DNA of 52,046 nt from positions 1-52,046 of the forward strand of contig MVRP01000011.1 in the NCBI GenBank assembly GCA_002067405.1. Direction: 5' to 3'. Below the pieces are notes generated by a model. It did no database searches. It worked only from the letters and a program-made list of their open reading frames with translations, and was not told where the DNA came from. Shown here piece after piece: positions 29,845-38,741 of the stretch (its first letter is position 1; each line of letters opens with the position of its first letter). The translations under genes and the position numbers were made by a program. This DNA comes from Syntrophorhabdaceae bacterium PtaU1.Bin034. GTDB taxonomy: Bacteria; Desulfobacterota_G; Syntrophorhabdia; Syntrophorhabdales; WCHB1-27.

Positions 29845-30690
29845 ATGATCGCTGTCGCTCACAATTCAGCCCGTGAAGACCTGCTATCCGAGGCAGGAAC
29901 GGTCAGATTCGTACCGACCCTCAATTCCATAACGAATCGGATGCTTCGGATCGTTCAGGACCCGGGATCCGCATTCAGCCAGCTTTTCGACATCGTGCGA
30001 TATGATCCCGGCTTTTCAGCCAAGGTTATCAGTATCGCCAATTCCGCCTACTATTCAAGAACGCGTGACACATTGAACCTGCAGCGGGCTTTTCAGTCTA
30101 TCGGCTTGAAGGAGTTGAGGAGCATTTTGACATGTCTGACCCTGCTCCAGGATACCTCGGATCAACGGAGATTGTGCCAGGGCGATCTTGCAGCCATTTG
30201 GACACATTCCCTGGCAGTCAGCTATGCGGCAAGAATCCTGAGCCGCAGGCTGATGGTCGAAGACCCGGAGGAGGTGTTTATCGTATCACTTCTTCACGAT
30301 ATCGGGAAAGGCATCCTGTATACACAGGATGACCGGTACCGGGACGTCGTGAGGGAGGCGAACGAAACAGGGAGAGACCTCTGCAGTCTCGAAAGGGAGG
30401 CGTTCGGCACCGATCATCAGGAGGCAGGAGAGTGTCTGTCAACCAAGTGGGGATTTCCGGAAAAGCTCGCGGCCGTTATCCGAGGACATCATACGAAAGC
30501 CGGCGGGGAAAATATGCTCCTTCATTTAGTGAGGGTTGCCGACGCCTTTATCGAGGACCGGCGCCTTGATGCGGGCCCGGAAGCGATCATCCTTGAGAAT
30601 GAAAAGGACTACATAATATCCGAGGTGCGCCGGATCGGCGACCTGCTGGGAGTGGATGCGTCGGCGATCGCAGAATACAAAGAGAGATAG
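29845..30690 (+). CDS. HDOD-domain signalling protein
   Basis: A 281-aa cytoplasmic protein. The N-terminal half is a typical HDOD core (VPTLNSITNRMLRIVQDPG, FDIVRYDPGFSAKVISIANS, AFQSIGLKELRSIL) and the middle keeps an HD-like pair (SLLHDIGKGIL, then GTDHQEAGECL and VIRGHHT). HDOD proteins usually link second-messenger or stress signals to motility and growth and generally lack phosphodiesterase activity, though here the HD pair is present. ATG 29845 (MIAVAHN) is chosen because AAGGGGG lies five bases upstream; an in-frame GTG at 29782 has no such site. A Pho-box-like promoter lies about 150 bp upstream. Confidence 0.85.
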   Translation: MIAVAHNSAREDLLSEAGTVRFVPTLNSITNRMLRIVQDPGSAFSQLFDIVRYDPGFSAKVISIANSAYYSRTRDTLNLQRAFQSIGLKELRSILTCLTLLQDTSDQRRLCQGDLAAIWTHSLAVSYAARILSRRLMVEDPEEVFIVSLLHDIGKGILYTQDDRYRDVVREANETGRDLCSLEREAFGTDHQEAGECLSTKWGFPEKLAAVIRGHHTKAGGENMLLHLVRVADAFIEDRRLDAGPEAIILENEKDYIISEVRRIGDLLGVDASAIAEYKER

Positions 30691-30717
30691 CGAGCATCCT
30701 CATATATGACAGGACCA

Positions 30718-30746
30718 TGTTACCAGATGGTGAATAGCGTGTTAAT
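30718..30746 (-). promoter_or_regulatory. Inverted Pho-box-like array before the TIGR03790 gene
   Basis: Read on the minus strand the units are ATTAACA, ATTCACC and GGTAACA at 11-bp spacing; CCTGTCA at 30707-30713 continues the series. They match the consensus well but point away from the downstream gene, into the end of the HDOD gene, and no TAnnnT lies at nine bases. A plausible -10 for the plus-strand gene, TAAAAT, is at 30784-30789 and is not in phase. The array may act as a repressor site or drive an antisense RNA. Confidence 0.4.
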
Positions 30747-30792
30747 AATGCTTCCGTCGAACGTGATGCGGGAACAAGCGTGATAAAATGTT

Positions 30793-32055
30793 GTGAACGT
30801 GCGAAGCAAGCTTTACAGATGGTTCTGTGCAATACTTCTTCTTCCTGCAGGTGCACTCCTCCTTGCTGCCGGTCCTTCCGGCGCCGTGATGAGGCCCGAT
30901 CAGCTCATTCTCGTGGTGAACAAGGCGGTCCCGGAGGGCCTGCGGATGGCCCGATACTACAGCGAGAAGCGGCGCGTGCCGCCGCAGAACATTCTCGTGA
31001 TCGAGACCTCCGCGAGAGAAGACATTGACAGAGATGAGTACGAGAAGGAGATAGCCGCGCCCATTCGGAAGCTCCTTTTAAGAAATGATCCCGAAGGACA
31101 CCGGTTCTCCTGCCTCGTGCTGTTCAAGGGCATTCCGCTGCGCGTTGGTCCTCCCCGTTTGAGCGTTTCGGAGGGGATGCGCATGGCAGTGCTGCAAAAA
31201 GAGCTTTCGGATCTCATGGAGAGGAAAACCGGCAAAGAGACAAAAGGGCTCCAGGAAGATATAGTCCGAATAGAAAAAGAGATCTCCCAGTTGGGCATGG
31301 CACGGCAAGGCGCCTCCGTCGACTCGGAGATCGCTCTCGTGATGGAGAATAAGCATCCCCTGAAAGGATGGCTTCCGAACAGGTATTTTGTCGGTTTCCG
31401 GGGGAAGAACGTATCCGGTATGCCGCAGAGGGTCCTGGCCGTGTGCCGCCTGGACGGGCCTACGGAGGCCGTGGTCTATCGCATCATCGACGACAGCCTT
31501 TTCGCGGAAGACCACGGTCTTGCCGGGAAAGCCTATCTCGACGCACGTTGGCCGGACAAAAACGGCAAGGACCTGTCGTTTTACCAGGTCTACGACCGGG
31601 CGATCCACCATACGGCGCGCCTCATGGAAAAGAACGGGAGACTTCCGGTCGTCCTTGACGAGCGCGAGACCCTTTTTCAACCGGGCACAGCCACGGACGC
31701 GGCATTATACCTGGGCTGGTACAGCCTCGGGAAATACGTCGACGCCTTTACCTGGGCGAGGGGTGCTGTGGGATTCCACGTGGCAAGCTCCGAGTGCACT
31801 ACCCTGAAGGCAGGAGCAAGCACCGTATGGTGCAAGACAATGTTGGAGAAGGGGGTGGCGGCGACACTCGGTCCGGTGGCCGAGCCTTATCTTCAGTCCT
31901 TTCCGGCACCGGAGGTCTTTTTTGGCTGTCTCCTTTCAGGAGGCACGCTCGTCGAATGCTACACAGTGGCGAATCCATTCTGGTCGTGGCAAATGGTGCT
32001 GATCGGCGACCCCCTGTATCACCCTTTCAGACCCTTCCTCGAAAAGAGAGAATGA
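30793..32055 (+). CDS. TIGR03790-family secreted protein
   Basis: A 420-aa exported protein of unknown activity. Signal peptide MNVRSKLYRWFCAILLLPAG ... SGA, then the family hallmark start RPDQLILVVNKAVPEGLRMA and SEKRRVPPQNILVIE. A C-terminal part follows with VGFHVASSECTTLKAG and VAATLGPVAEPYLQSFP. A helical insert (about 130-170) is rich in K and E. The GTG at 30793 is four bases after a good -10 (TAAAAT) and has no ribosome binding site, so the message may be leaderless or start at the next GTG (30799). The function of the family is not established. Confidence 0.75.
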   Translation: MNVRSKLYRWFCAILLLPAGALLLAAGPSGAVMRPDQLILVVNKAVPEGLRMARYYSEKRRVPPQNILVIETSAREDIDRDEYEKEIAAPIRKLLLRNDPEGHRFSCLVLFKGIPLRVGPPRLSVSEGMRMAVLQKELSDLMERKTGKETKGLQEDIVRIEKEISQLGMARQGASVDSEIALVMENKHPLKGWLPNRYFVGFRGKNVSGMPQRVLAVCRLDGPTEAVVYRIIDDSLFAEDHGLAGKAYLDARWPDKNGKDLSFYQVYDRAIHHTARLMEKNGRLPVVLDERETLFQPGTATDAALYLGWYSLGKYVDAFTWARGAVGFHVASSECTTLKAGASTVWCKTMLEKGVAATLGPVAEPYLQSFPAPEVFFGCLLSGGTLVECYTVANPFWSWQMVLIGDPLYHPFRPFLEKRE

Positions 32056-32141
32056 GCGGCCCGGCCGTCACGTTGACAGAACGCCCCATAGTGATGAATA
32101 TCTTGTCAGGAGATCGTTGGTTATGACTACAGGAGGTCAAT

Positions 32142-32468
32142 ATGGGTTTGATAGAAGATATGTTCAAAGGTAATCTGGGAACCGGGCTGGCTATCGGCCT
32201 TGGGACCGTAATCCTTGGTCCTGTAATTATTCCGCTCGTCTCGCGTGCTGCAAAGCCGGCGGTAAAAGCCGCGATCAAGGGCGGCCTTTTACTTTACGAT
32301 GCAGGAAGGGAACAAGTGTCGGGAGCAAAAGAAGTCTTTGGCGATCTCGTCCACGAGGCCCGCAACGAGCTTGAAAGCCGGGACAAAGGTGCAGCGGAAA
32401 GTCCTGAGGAGCAGGTCGAGGAAAAGACGCCCGGCCATCCGGTGGGGACCCCTCCCGAAGTTACATAA
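32142..32468 (+). CDS. DUF5132-like small membrane-associated protein
   Basis: A 108-aa protein. A glycine-rich hydrophobic segment (GLAIGLGTVILGPVIIPLVS) is followed by an amphipathic helix (AAKPAVKAAIKGGLLLYDAG) and an acidic tail. A paralogue with the same layout is at 51108-51377, where it precedes an HMA-like gene. AGGAGG stands at a usual distance before the ATG. This family is often seen beside heavy-metal P-type ATPase-like genes; its role is unknown. Confidence 0.75.
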   Translation: MGLIEDMFKGNLGTGLAIGLGTVILGPVIIPLVSRAAKPAVKAAIKGGLLLYDAGREQVSGAKEVFGDLVHEARNELESRDKGAAESPEEQVEEKTPGHPVGTPPEVT

Positions 32469-32523
32469 GCTGAGCAGAAGGCTGGACGGCCGGACCTCAC
32501 CTTATCATCATAATCTTTCCGTC

Positions 32524-32814
32524 TTACGGCAGGAGCAGGGTCGGGCACAGGCAAAAGAGGAAACTCGTACCCACGTAAAACAGCAGGTGAAGCGAGAAGG
32601 TATATGCGATCCCTGAGACGCCGTTGATAAAGAGCCGCGGGAAGAGCCAGCCCGCCGCAGTGGAGGCAACGAGGAAATATCCCCCCAGGATCACACCGCT
32701 TGTTGCGAGAAGAAATAAATGGGCACTGCCGAAAAGGGATAGACAGGCAAAAGAGATGCGGTTTATGGACAGACCTTTTTGAGTAAGCAGGAGCGTCAGC
32801 ACCAGCAGGAGCAA
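32524..32814 (-). CDS. Hydrophobic membrane ORF in frame after the thioredoxin-like gene
   Basis: A 96-aa, very hydrophobic frame with three or four membrane segments (LLLLVLTLLLTQKGLS; ISFACLSLFGSAHLFLLATS; VILGGYFLVASTAAGWLF; GIAYTFSLHLLFYVGTSFLF). The first possible TTG is at 32814, but the frame is open back to the TGA stop of the thioredoxin-like gene at 32878-32880 and that extra part looks coding (DPWYLLPKAFDILFQQ). No ATG/GTG with a ribosome binding site is visible, so the start is unresolved: CTG at 32871 after GAAAGG, readthrough, or decay. The family is not recognised. The stretch 32469-32523 before it holds nothing notable. Confidence 0.4.
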   Translation of the reverse strand: MLLLVLTLLLTQKGLSINRISFACLSLFGSAHLFLLATSGVILGGYFLVASTAAGWLFPRLFINGVSGIAYTFSLHLLFYVGTSFLFCLCPTLLLP

Positions 32815-32877
32815 CTGCTGGAACAGGATGTCGAACGCTTTCGGTAGGAGATACCAGGGATCGGTTCCCAGCCTTTC

Positions 32878-33426
32878 TCATTTTTCCCTATTTACCAGCA
32901 CATCGAGGAGTTCTTCAATTTCGGCGAACTGGTGCTCGCTTATCCGGCCGAACGACGTGTACCGTACCATGCCCCGCTTGTCGACTATGACCACATTGCT
33001 CTCGTTGTCTTTCATCTGATAGTCCCGGGCCATCTGACCGTCCCAATCGCCGTACAAGGTGATCCCGACTCTTTTCGAGTGCTTTCGCAGGCTCTCCTTC
33101 CATACGAGACTGACAGGCCAGATCACGCGCGAGCAATTGAAAACGGGCAGGCGGACAATGAGGTGCCGTGTGTTTTCGTCCTGCCTGTCATAAAGGAGGT
33201 TCAGGCGATCTTTCATATCGCTATTCTTCCTGCTCGCCTCCCTGGTCTCGTAGAAGATCACCAACACTCTCTCCTTCACCATCTCCAGGGTAAGCTCCTT
33301 ATCATCCCCCGATCTAATGGAAAAGGAGGGCGCAAGCTTCCCGAGGAGCGCTTGGGGCGATTGGGCAAAACAGAGAGGAGCGGTCACCAGCAGTAGCGCC
33401 GCCATGATCAAAGCCAGTCTTTTCAA
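32878..33426 (-). CDS. Exported thioredoxin-fold protein
   Basis: About 182 aa: signal peptide MKRLALIMAALLLVTAPLCF, then a peroxiredoxin/YtfJ-like fold (LLGKLAPSFSIRSGDDKELT, VLVIFYETREASRKN, IVDKRGMVRYTSFG). The redox CxxC expected after VIFYET is missing, so it is not an ordinary thioredoxin and may be a structural or binding variant. The TTG at 33426 is proposed because it gives a proper basic signal-peptide start; the ATG at 33405 is the alternative. Its Pho-box-like promoter ends only a few bases upstream, so the message would be almost leaderless. Confidence 0.65.
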   Translation of the reverse strand: MKRLALIMAALLLVTAPLCFAQSPQALLGKLAPSFSIRSGDDKELTLEMVKERVLVIFYETREASRKNSDMKDRLNLLYDRQDENTRHLIVRLPVFNCSRVIWPVSLVWKESLRKHSKRVGITLYGDWDGQMARDYQMKDNESNVVIVDKRGMVRYTSFGRISEHQFAEIEELLDVLVNREK

Positions 33427-33435
33427 ACAGCCAAG

Positions 33436-33468
33436 ATAGTAACCTATCCTTGTTAACTTTGGATAAAG
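33436..33468 (-). promoter_or_regulatory. Pho-box-type promoter of the thioredoxin-like gene
   Basis: On the minus strand CTTTATC and GTTAACA lie 11 bp apart (plus starts 33462 and 33451). Nine bases later is TACTAT (33436-33441), TAnnnT. The GTTAACA unit includes the stop codon of the chemoreceptor gene. Only two clear units are present. Confidence 0.5.
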
Positions 33469-36002
33469 ACTCTGTGTGGTTTCGGCAAAGAAAGCGGGTC
33501 GGGAGCTGTTGCCAATCGCTTGTCCTTCGAGCCGTTGAACCATCCGAGTTTTTTGTCCATTGCAGCAGCAAGTTGCATGAGGCCTCCCGCCTGTCCTTCC
33601 AGCTTACGGGCCTGTTCGGCCAGTTCTTTCGTAATTCGCAACGTTCCCTCCATTGCCTCTGCAATTACGTGAGACGCCTGCGATTGTTCCCGGCATGCTG
33701 TCGCGACAACATGTACTGCACCGGACACGCCTTCTGCCGAGTCAAGAATGCGGTCCATGGCCCGCTCGGTTTCCGATACATGTGAGAGAATTTCGTTTAT
33801 CGAGGTCATCTGCGCTTCCGTAAGGGGAGCCGATTCCTTCACATCGCCGAGGGTGGACGAGATGACGTTGTCTATTTCCCCGGCTGACTGGGATACTCTC
33901 TTTGCAAGCTGGCGCACGTGCTCTGCGACCACCGCAAAACCGAGACCGGCGTCTCCTGCCCGCGCCGCCTCTATCGAGGCGTTCAGGGCAAGGAGATTCG
34001 TCTGCTCCGATATCTCCTTGATGACCTCGACAATCTGACGGACATCATCGGACCTTTTGCGGAGCATATCCATTTTCTGTGACTGTACCGCGACCTCTCC
34101 GGCGAAGGCAGCCAGCTTGCCTGACGTCACCTTCATGGCGGTTCTGCCCTTTTCCGCCCAGTCCTTCGTTTCATTTGCGTGCGCCGCGGTCTGGTGCGCG
34201 TTGCTCGCAATTTCGGAATTGGTCCCGGAGAGTTCGAGCACCGCACTGGTTGTCTTGCGGCAACCTTCTTCCTGATCCTCGGAAGCGACAGTCAACCGCT
34301 CGGCCGTTGCCGTGAGGTTCTGCGAGTTCTCCGCCAGGTGCGCAGCCATCTGCGCGATATCACCGGTAATGCGGGAGACGTTTGCCGAAGCCTTGTCGAA
34401 ATTCTCGGCCACCTCACCGAATTCGTCACTCCCGCGATGTGCCATCCCTGCCCCGAAATTACCCTGCCCAAAGTGCTGTGCCAGCGATATGAGTGCCTCC
34501 ACCGGTTTCATGACCGATCCCTGGATAAGCCTGCTGAAGGCAAAACTGCCGAGGAGCACCAAAAGGCTCACCACCACAACGACCCCCGTTACAATCCTCA
34601 CCACCCGGTTCACCGCACCCACCGCGGCAGCCTGCTCCCGTTGCGCCGAGGTGATATTCCTGGAGCCTTCGACGCCCTGTTCATCTATCATGAGCCTCAG
34701 ATTATTGGCGATCTCCTCGGTATGCGCACGGGCTGTAACCACGGACCGAAGCCTGTCGAGCACGCCTTCCTTTGCCAGGAGCAAGTCCCTCACCTCGCCA
34801 AAGGACCGGATCACCTCGTTGAGCGACGTCTGTTCGGACCTCTTGCCAAGCGTGAGGAGCATCTTGTTGATCTCTTGGGAAATCGACCGGGCCTGTCCGA
34901 ACCGATGTGCCAGGTGTCCATTCATTGTTTCTATTTCGGCAACACTTTTGAGGAGCAGGGAGGCACCGACGAGGCTTTCAATGGAAAGTCCGGTCATGCC
35001 AAGCTCCCTGTTGAGAGCCATGATGCGGCTTACCGTCTCCGAGTCACGGACTGCTCTGGAAAACGCGGCATTTTCAGCCCGGAAAAAACCGGATGCATCT
35101 TCCACCGATTCGTCTATGGCCCTTGCAACTGCGGCAAGCTTGTTGGCGCACTGAACGTGGAGACGTTCAACTTCCTTCTCGAGTCGGGCATCCTGGGGTG
35201 CTGCCAGCAAGGCAAGCCTTGTCTCTGCAAGGCCCCGCGGCTCAAGCACCATCCTGCCCAAATCCTGTACGCTTGCTGCCATGGCCTTCATTCCCTCGTT
35301 CTGTGTCGCTATATTCTGCACATTTTGCAGGGTATGGGCGAGGCGGCCTTTTATGACGGCAACTGCGTTTTTCTTTGTCGCGAACTGGATCTCCTGAATG
35401 CAGAGCTGGATCTCCTGCACCGTATCCTTGATCTGCAACGAGTCCTTCAACCTTACCGCTATGCGCTGCATTCTCTCCCCGGATTGGGAAAGGTTCTTCA
35501 CGGCACCCGCCTGCAGCTCCTTCATCGAGGACTCGAGGCCGTTGAGCTTCTTTGACATGTCGGCCAGCCTCAGTCTCGCCTGGTCTGCCGCGGTAGAGGC
35601 AAAGGCCTCGGTCTTGATCCGTTCTCTCGTGGTCTGAACCGTGTCTCTCACAAGGGCGGAGAGGTTCCCGGTCGTTGCAGACCGCTTGTCGCCCTCTGCC
35701 TTCAGGTCGGCGAGCTCGGCCACTACCTTTTTGATAGAATCCAGTTTCTTCGCGGCCTCAGCTTCGAGTTGCACCAGTTCGTCCTCACGTCCGGCCTGGG
35801 CGGCCCGCAGAAGTATCACGGCCTGCTCGTGCAGTTCCCGAGAGGCCTCCATGGTTTTGAGCTGAAAAGGGGTGGAACTCTCCGTCACGGCATTTATCCG
35901 CTGCTTCAACATGCCGACGCCGTAAAGACTCACTCCGCCAATGGTAAGAATGCCCAATATACTCACAAGAGCATTGAAGAACAGCTTTCTCCTGAGTGTC
36001 AC
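33453..36002 (-). CDS. Methyl-accepting chemotaxis protein with large sensor
   Basis: An 849-aa chemoreceptor. A membrane helix (about 11-31) and a second (about 475-500, [20 protein letters not shown]) flank a sensor of about 440 residues, mostly helical. A HAMP region follows, then the signalling tip [20 protein letters not shown] in the MA domain. The first 170 residues align by eye with the hybrid kinase at 18842 (TLxxKLFxNAxV, then STPxQLKT, TTRERI), so the two share a sensor. GTG 36002 has CAGGAGG at seven bases. A Pho-box-like array precedes it, pointing to chemotaxis tied to phosphate limitation. Confidence 0.92.
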   Translation of the reverse strand: MTLRRKLFFNALVSILGILTIGGVSLYGVGMLKQRINAVTESSTPFQLKTMEASRELHEQAVILLRAAQAGREDELVQLEAEAAKKLDSIKKVVAELADLKAEGDKRSATTGNLSALVRDTVQTTRERIKTEAFASTAADQARLRLADMSKKLNGLESSMKELQAGAVKNLSQSGERMQRIAVRLKDSLQIKDTVQEIQLCIQEIQFATKKNAVAVIKGRLAHTLQNVQNIATQNEGMKAMAASVQDLGRMVLEPRGLAETRLALLAAPQDARLEKEVERLHVQCANKLAAVARAIDESVEDASGFFRAENAAFSRAVRDSETVSRIMALNRELGMTGLSIESLVGASLLLKSVAEIETMNGHLAHRFGQARSISQEINKMLLTLGKRSEQTSLNEVIRSFGEVRDLLLAKEGVLDRLRSVVTARAHTEEIANNLRLMIDEQGVEGSRNITSAQREQAAAVGAVNRVVRIVTGVVVVVSLLVLLGSFAFSRLIQGSVMKPVEALISLAQHFGQGNFGAGMAHRGSDEFGEVAENFDKASANVSRITGDIAQMAAHLAENSQNLTATAERLTVASEDQEEGCRKTTSAVLELSGTNSEIASNAHQTAAHANETKDWAEKGRTAMKVTSGKLAAFAGEVAVQSQKMDMLRKRSDDVRQIVEVIKEISEQTNLLALNASIEAARAGDAGLGFAVVAEHVRQLAKRVSQSAGEIDNVISSTLGDVKESAPLTEAQMTSINEILSHVSETERAMDRILDSAEGVSGAVHVVATACREQSQASHVIAEAMEGTLRITKELAEQARKLEGQAGGLMQLAAAMDKKLGWFNGSKDKRLATAPDPLSLPKPHRVFIQS

Positions 36003-36078
36003 TTCGTAACCTCCTGAACTATTGATCCGCTTGAGAGAGTTCCTGCGGCCCCCTGGCTATGGATAAACGGACGTGGGT

Positions 36079-36133
36079 ATTTTCGGCAAGGACTGTTAGA
36101 TGTTTGTTTGATTTTGGTTATTTTTCCGTTAAT
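36079..36133 (-). promoter_or_regulatory. Pho-box-type promoter of the chemoreceptor gene
   Basis: Minus-strand units ATTAACG, AATAACC, TCAAACA and TCTAACA are spaced 11 bp apart (plus starts 36127, 36116, 36105, 36094). Nine bases later is GAAAAT (36079-36084), a weaker -10. It is back to back with the plus-strand array at 36153. Confidence 0.6.
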
Positions 36134-36152
36134 TCCCTCCCCGGCCGCCACC

Positions 36153-36209
36153 CTTCATGGATAATTAACCCGAAGTATAGGTGACGTTTAACATCGCCGT
36201 AGTTAATTG
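36153..36209 (+). promoter_or_regulatory. Pho-box-type promoter of the 806-aa unknown gene
   Basis: CTTCATG (36153) and ATTAACC (36164) are 11 bp apart; GTATAGG continues the phase and TTTAACA follows at 36187, one base beyond the expected position. TTAATT or TAATTG lies 9-10 bases later. The one-base slip between the second and fourth units (23 instead of 22 bp) also occurs in the array at 39737. Confidence 0.5.
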
Positions 36210-36237
36210 ACATAGCGCTGGAAATTAAAGAAAACGA

Positions 36238-36262
36238 TCTTGTCGGCTTTATGCCGACAAGA
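36238..36262. repeat. Perfect 10-bp inverted repeat in a 5' leader
   Basis: TCTTGTCGGC and GCCGACAAGA are separated by TTTAT. The element lies about 60 bases before the 806-aa gene, downstream of its predicted promoter, so it would form a strong hairpin in the leader RNA or serve as an operator for a dimeric regulator. Confidence 0.6.
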
Positions 36263-36320
36263 GAGAAGAGAGAAACGAGTCATTGTTTGACAGAACCAGC
36301 ACTGCAAAAGGGAGGAGTGA

Positions 36321-38741
36321 ATGACGCGACGAAACAGATTCCGTTTCATTTCAATCAAGGGAGGACCGGGGTCGTCTCCCGGGACGGAAAGTCTCAGGAC
36401 TTTCCTGTCAGGCGATCACCACAGCCCCATCGGTGCATCGGTCTTCCTGCCCGAGGATACGACGGCAGGATCGGAAACCGAGCTGCAGGTGACAGTGGCG
36501 GGCAAGAGGGCCGACGTGGACCTGCCCCTCACCATTGAACAGTCGAACTATCTGGCCAACATCATGCGCCGCACGGCTGCGGGTGACACACCGCGGAAGA
36601 TAGGCGCGGAGCTGAATCGTTTTCTCAATGACAATGGGCGGGACATGTGGGAGAACAGCTGGGTCCGGTTCCCGAAGGCGTCCCTCAATGCCAACGCGCT
36701 CAACACCCTTCGCCACGACCTGCTTGCCGATAAAGCGAATACGACGGGAGGCGACCGGTCGGATGCAGGCAAATTCGGCTACTGTGAGAACGGCGCTGAC
36801 TTCCTGCGCGTACCCATCAGCTATCTTGTCAAGCTGTCCCTCGCCGACATACTGGGCAGCAGCAACGTTCACCCTCTGGTGTATCGGACAGGGACCCAAC
36901 TGTTTGACCACTTCCTGAGTGACAATACCTCACCGGAAACCCATTCCTTTCATATTGTAACCGGTTCCCCGAAAAAGGGTCCGGGGACGGGCCTCGCCCG
37001 CGAGACGGCAAAGCGTTTCCTCCTTACACAGCTCCTCGTGATGTACGCGAACGACAAATTCCAGTTGAGCAGAAACGGCCAGAAGGCGATGATATATTTC
37101 TCACCCCATCCTCCGGTCCGCCAAAAGAGACTCAATAATTGCATATCCGATTCCTTCTATCGTGAGCTTTTTATGAGTCCCTGCCTGTCGGGATGGGACA
37201 GGGGCGAAGAAAAGCAGGTCTACATGCACCTGTGTCACGAGGCCCTGAGCCGGAGCCAATTGAATGCGGTTGCCAAGCTCCACGATGCCGGCATCATCAC
37301 GAGTAATCTCGTGGTGCTTCCCAATACCTCGAATATCAGCCTTGCCAATAACGGCATCCATGTGAGTCTCGGGAGCAGGACCCTCACCCGACTGCGCGAG
37401 GACGATTCATCGGGATTCGGCGTACCGGAAGAGAAATGCATGGGCGATCTCACCATAAAGGTGGCCGAGCATTTCCTCCCTCTTTTCGTCAAGACCTACA
37501 GCGCAGCCCCCTACCGGCTCGATTTTGCGGACTTCCATCCGGAAAGGGTTCTCGGCTTCCTTCCGCACGAGCTCGATTACACCCACCTTCGCATGTTGTG
37601 GCGGCGGTGGAAGGCCAAGGCGGACATCAGTTTTTGCCGCCGGCCCATTACACCCTTCGGCCCTCCCTTGCTTGATGCGGCAATAAGCAGGTTGCTTCGG
37701 CTGAAAGGCGATTTTATTCCCGATTTCAGGTTGATCGATTACCTCGTCTGTCTCCTGAGCACGGAGAAGAGCCCTGCCCTGAACGGTATTCCCGGCAACA
37801 GCGAGGCCTTGAAGAAAGATCTCTCCGATCTCGGAGTATTCGATGGCCGCATGTCGCTCTATCTCCCATTCAAGCTCAGGGAGTTCGACAGGGTCGGCTT
37901 TTGTGGCTTCGAAGGGAGGCATTACAGCCTTTTTCCGAGTATCATGACCGATATGTCGGCTGCGGTCGATCTTCAAAACCTGATCACCGCGCTTGCGTTC
38001 AGATATATAGTCGCAGGCGATATTACCCATGACCACATTCCCGACAGCCCCTTTATCGAGAGCGAGCGAAGGCAGATATTCTTCGGCGCCGCAATCGGGA
38101 TTCCTACCTTTTTTGTACGCCTTGATACGGATAACCGCTTTCTCATGGCCATTGTGGAAAAAACCGACAACGTACGGAGCAGCAGAAGATATCCTGGTTA
38201 CCTTCGGGTGCGTAACACGGATTATTGCCTGGCGCTGGTCCGATTGCTGAAGGACGAAGCCGCGGACCTCGTCGAGCTTTTCGGCATGGAAGACACGATT
38301 GAAGATCTGGAAAAACGACTCAAAGACCCACGCACCTATTCGGCGGCAGCGAGGCTCACCGACGGCATACTCGGCCATCTCGGCACCCGTTCCTCCCTCA
38401 AAATGAAGGCGGACGAGTTTAATAGCGGCGCAGAAGATTTCTACCGGAATGCTCTGCGCCTGCAGCACATTTCAGAAGGACTGGATATACTGGAGGACGA
38501 TCTGCGAACCCTCGCCTCAACCTCGTCTTTTCACCATAATACAATCGGACGGCTTCTCTACGGGTTGATCCCCTCGGGCCAGCTCTTCCGGTACGTCCAC
38601 GACACCCATGAATCGATCATGAACGAGACGGCTTCAATCGAAGAGCTGCGACGTCTCGTCTTCGCGGTTCTCCTTACAATCCGGGCAGACAGGTCTTCCG
38701 GCGAGGACCGGGAGCCGACATTCAGGAAGACGGGAACATGA
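36321..38741 (+). CDS. 806-aa protein of unknown function, coupled to PSD-family gene
   Basis: I do not recognise this family. The protein has no signal peptide and no clear membrane helix, so it is probably cytoplasmic or peripheral. Visible landmarks are an N-terminal region with LTIEQSNYLANIMRR, a histidine-rich middle (FYRELFMSPCLSGWDRGEEK, YMHLCHEAL), LVVLPNTSNISLANNGIHVS, and a C-terminal helical part with LEKRLKDPRTYSAAARL. Nothing resembles a nucleotide-binding loop. The ATG is set by GGGAGGAG just upstream. Its stop overlaps the ATG of the phosphatidylserine-decarboxylase-like gene (ATGA), so it is likely to work with that protein on a lipid or lipid-like substrate. Promoter context suggests phosphate control. 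Confidence 0.7.
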   Translation: MTRRNRFRFISIKGGPGSSPGTESLRTFLSGDHHSPIGASVFLPEDTTAGSETELQVTVAGKRADVDLPLTIEQSNYLANIMRRTAAGDTPRKIGAELNRFLNDNGRDMWENSWVRFPKASLNANALNTLRHDLLADKANTTGGDRSDAGKFGYCENGADFLRVPISYLVKLSLADILGSSNVHPLVYRTGTQLFDHFLSDNTSPETHSFHIVTGSPKKGPGTGLARETAKRFLLTQLLVMYANDKFQLSRNGQKAMIYFSPHPPVRQKRLNNCISDSFYRELFMSPCLSGWDRGEEKQVYMHLCHEALSRSQLNAVAKLHDAGIITSNLVVLPNTSNISLANNGIHVSLGSRTLTRLREDDSSGFGVPEEKCMGDLTIKVAEHFLPLFVKTYSAAPYRLDFADFHPERVLGFLPHELDYTHLRMLWRRWKAKADISFCRRPITPFGPPLLDAAISRLLRLKGDFIPDFRLIDYLVCLLSTEKSPALNGIPGNSEALKKDLSDLGVFDGRMSLYLPFKLREFDRVGFCGFEGRHYSLFPSIMTDMSAAVDLQNLITALAFRYIVAGDITHDHIPDSPFIESERRQIFFGAAIGIPTFFVRLDTDNRFLMAIVEKTDNVRSSRRYPGYLRVRNTDYCLALVRLLKDEAADLVELFGMEDTIEDLEKRLKDPRTYSAAARLTDGILGHLGTRSSLKMKADEFNSGAEDFYRNALRLQHISEGLDILEDDLRTLASTSSFHHNTIGRLLYGLIPSGQLFRYVHDTHESIMNETASIEELRRLVFAVLLTIRADRSSGEDREPTFRKTGT

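Noticed and set aside
32056..32141. Sigma-70 promoter (TTGACA at about 32074) for the DUF5132 gene
   Set aside because: The only -10-like hexamer (TATCTT) is 20 bases away, too far for a normal spacer; not reported as a feature.
32294..32881. 195-codon minus-strand frame opposite the DUF5132 gene
   Set aside because: Low-complexity Pro/Arg/Ser-rich translation; the hydrophobic frame beside it looks more like coding sequence.
34179..35555. 458-codon plus-strand frame opposite the chemoreceptor
   Set aside because: Shadow of a clear coding gene; composition is Cys/His/Arg-rich with no fold signature.
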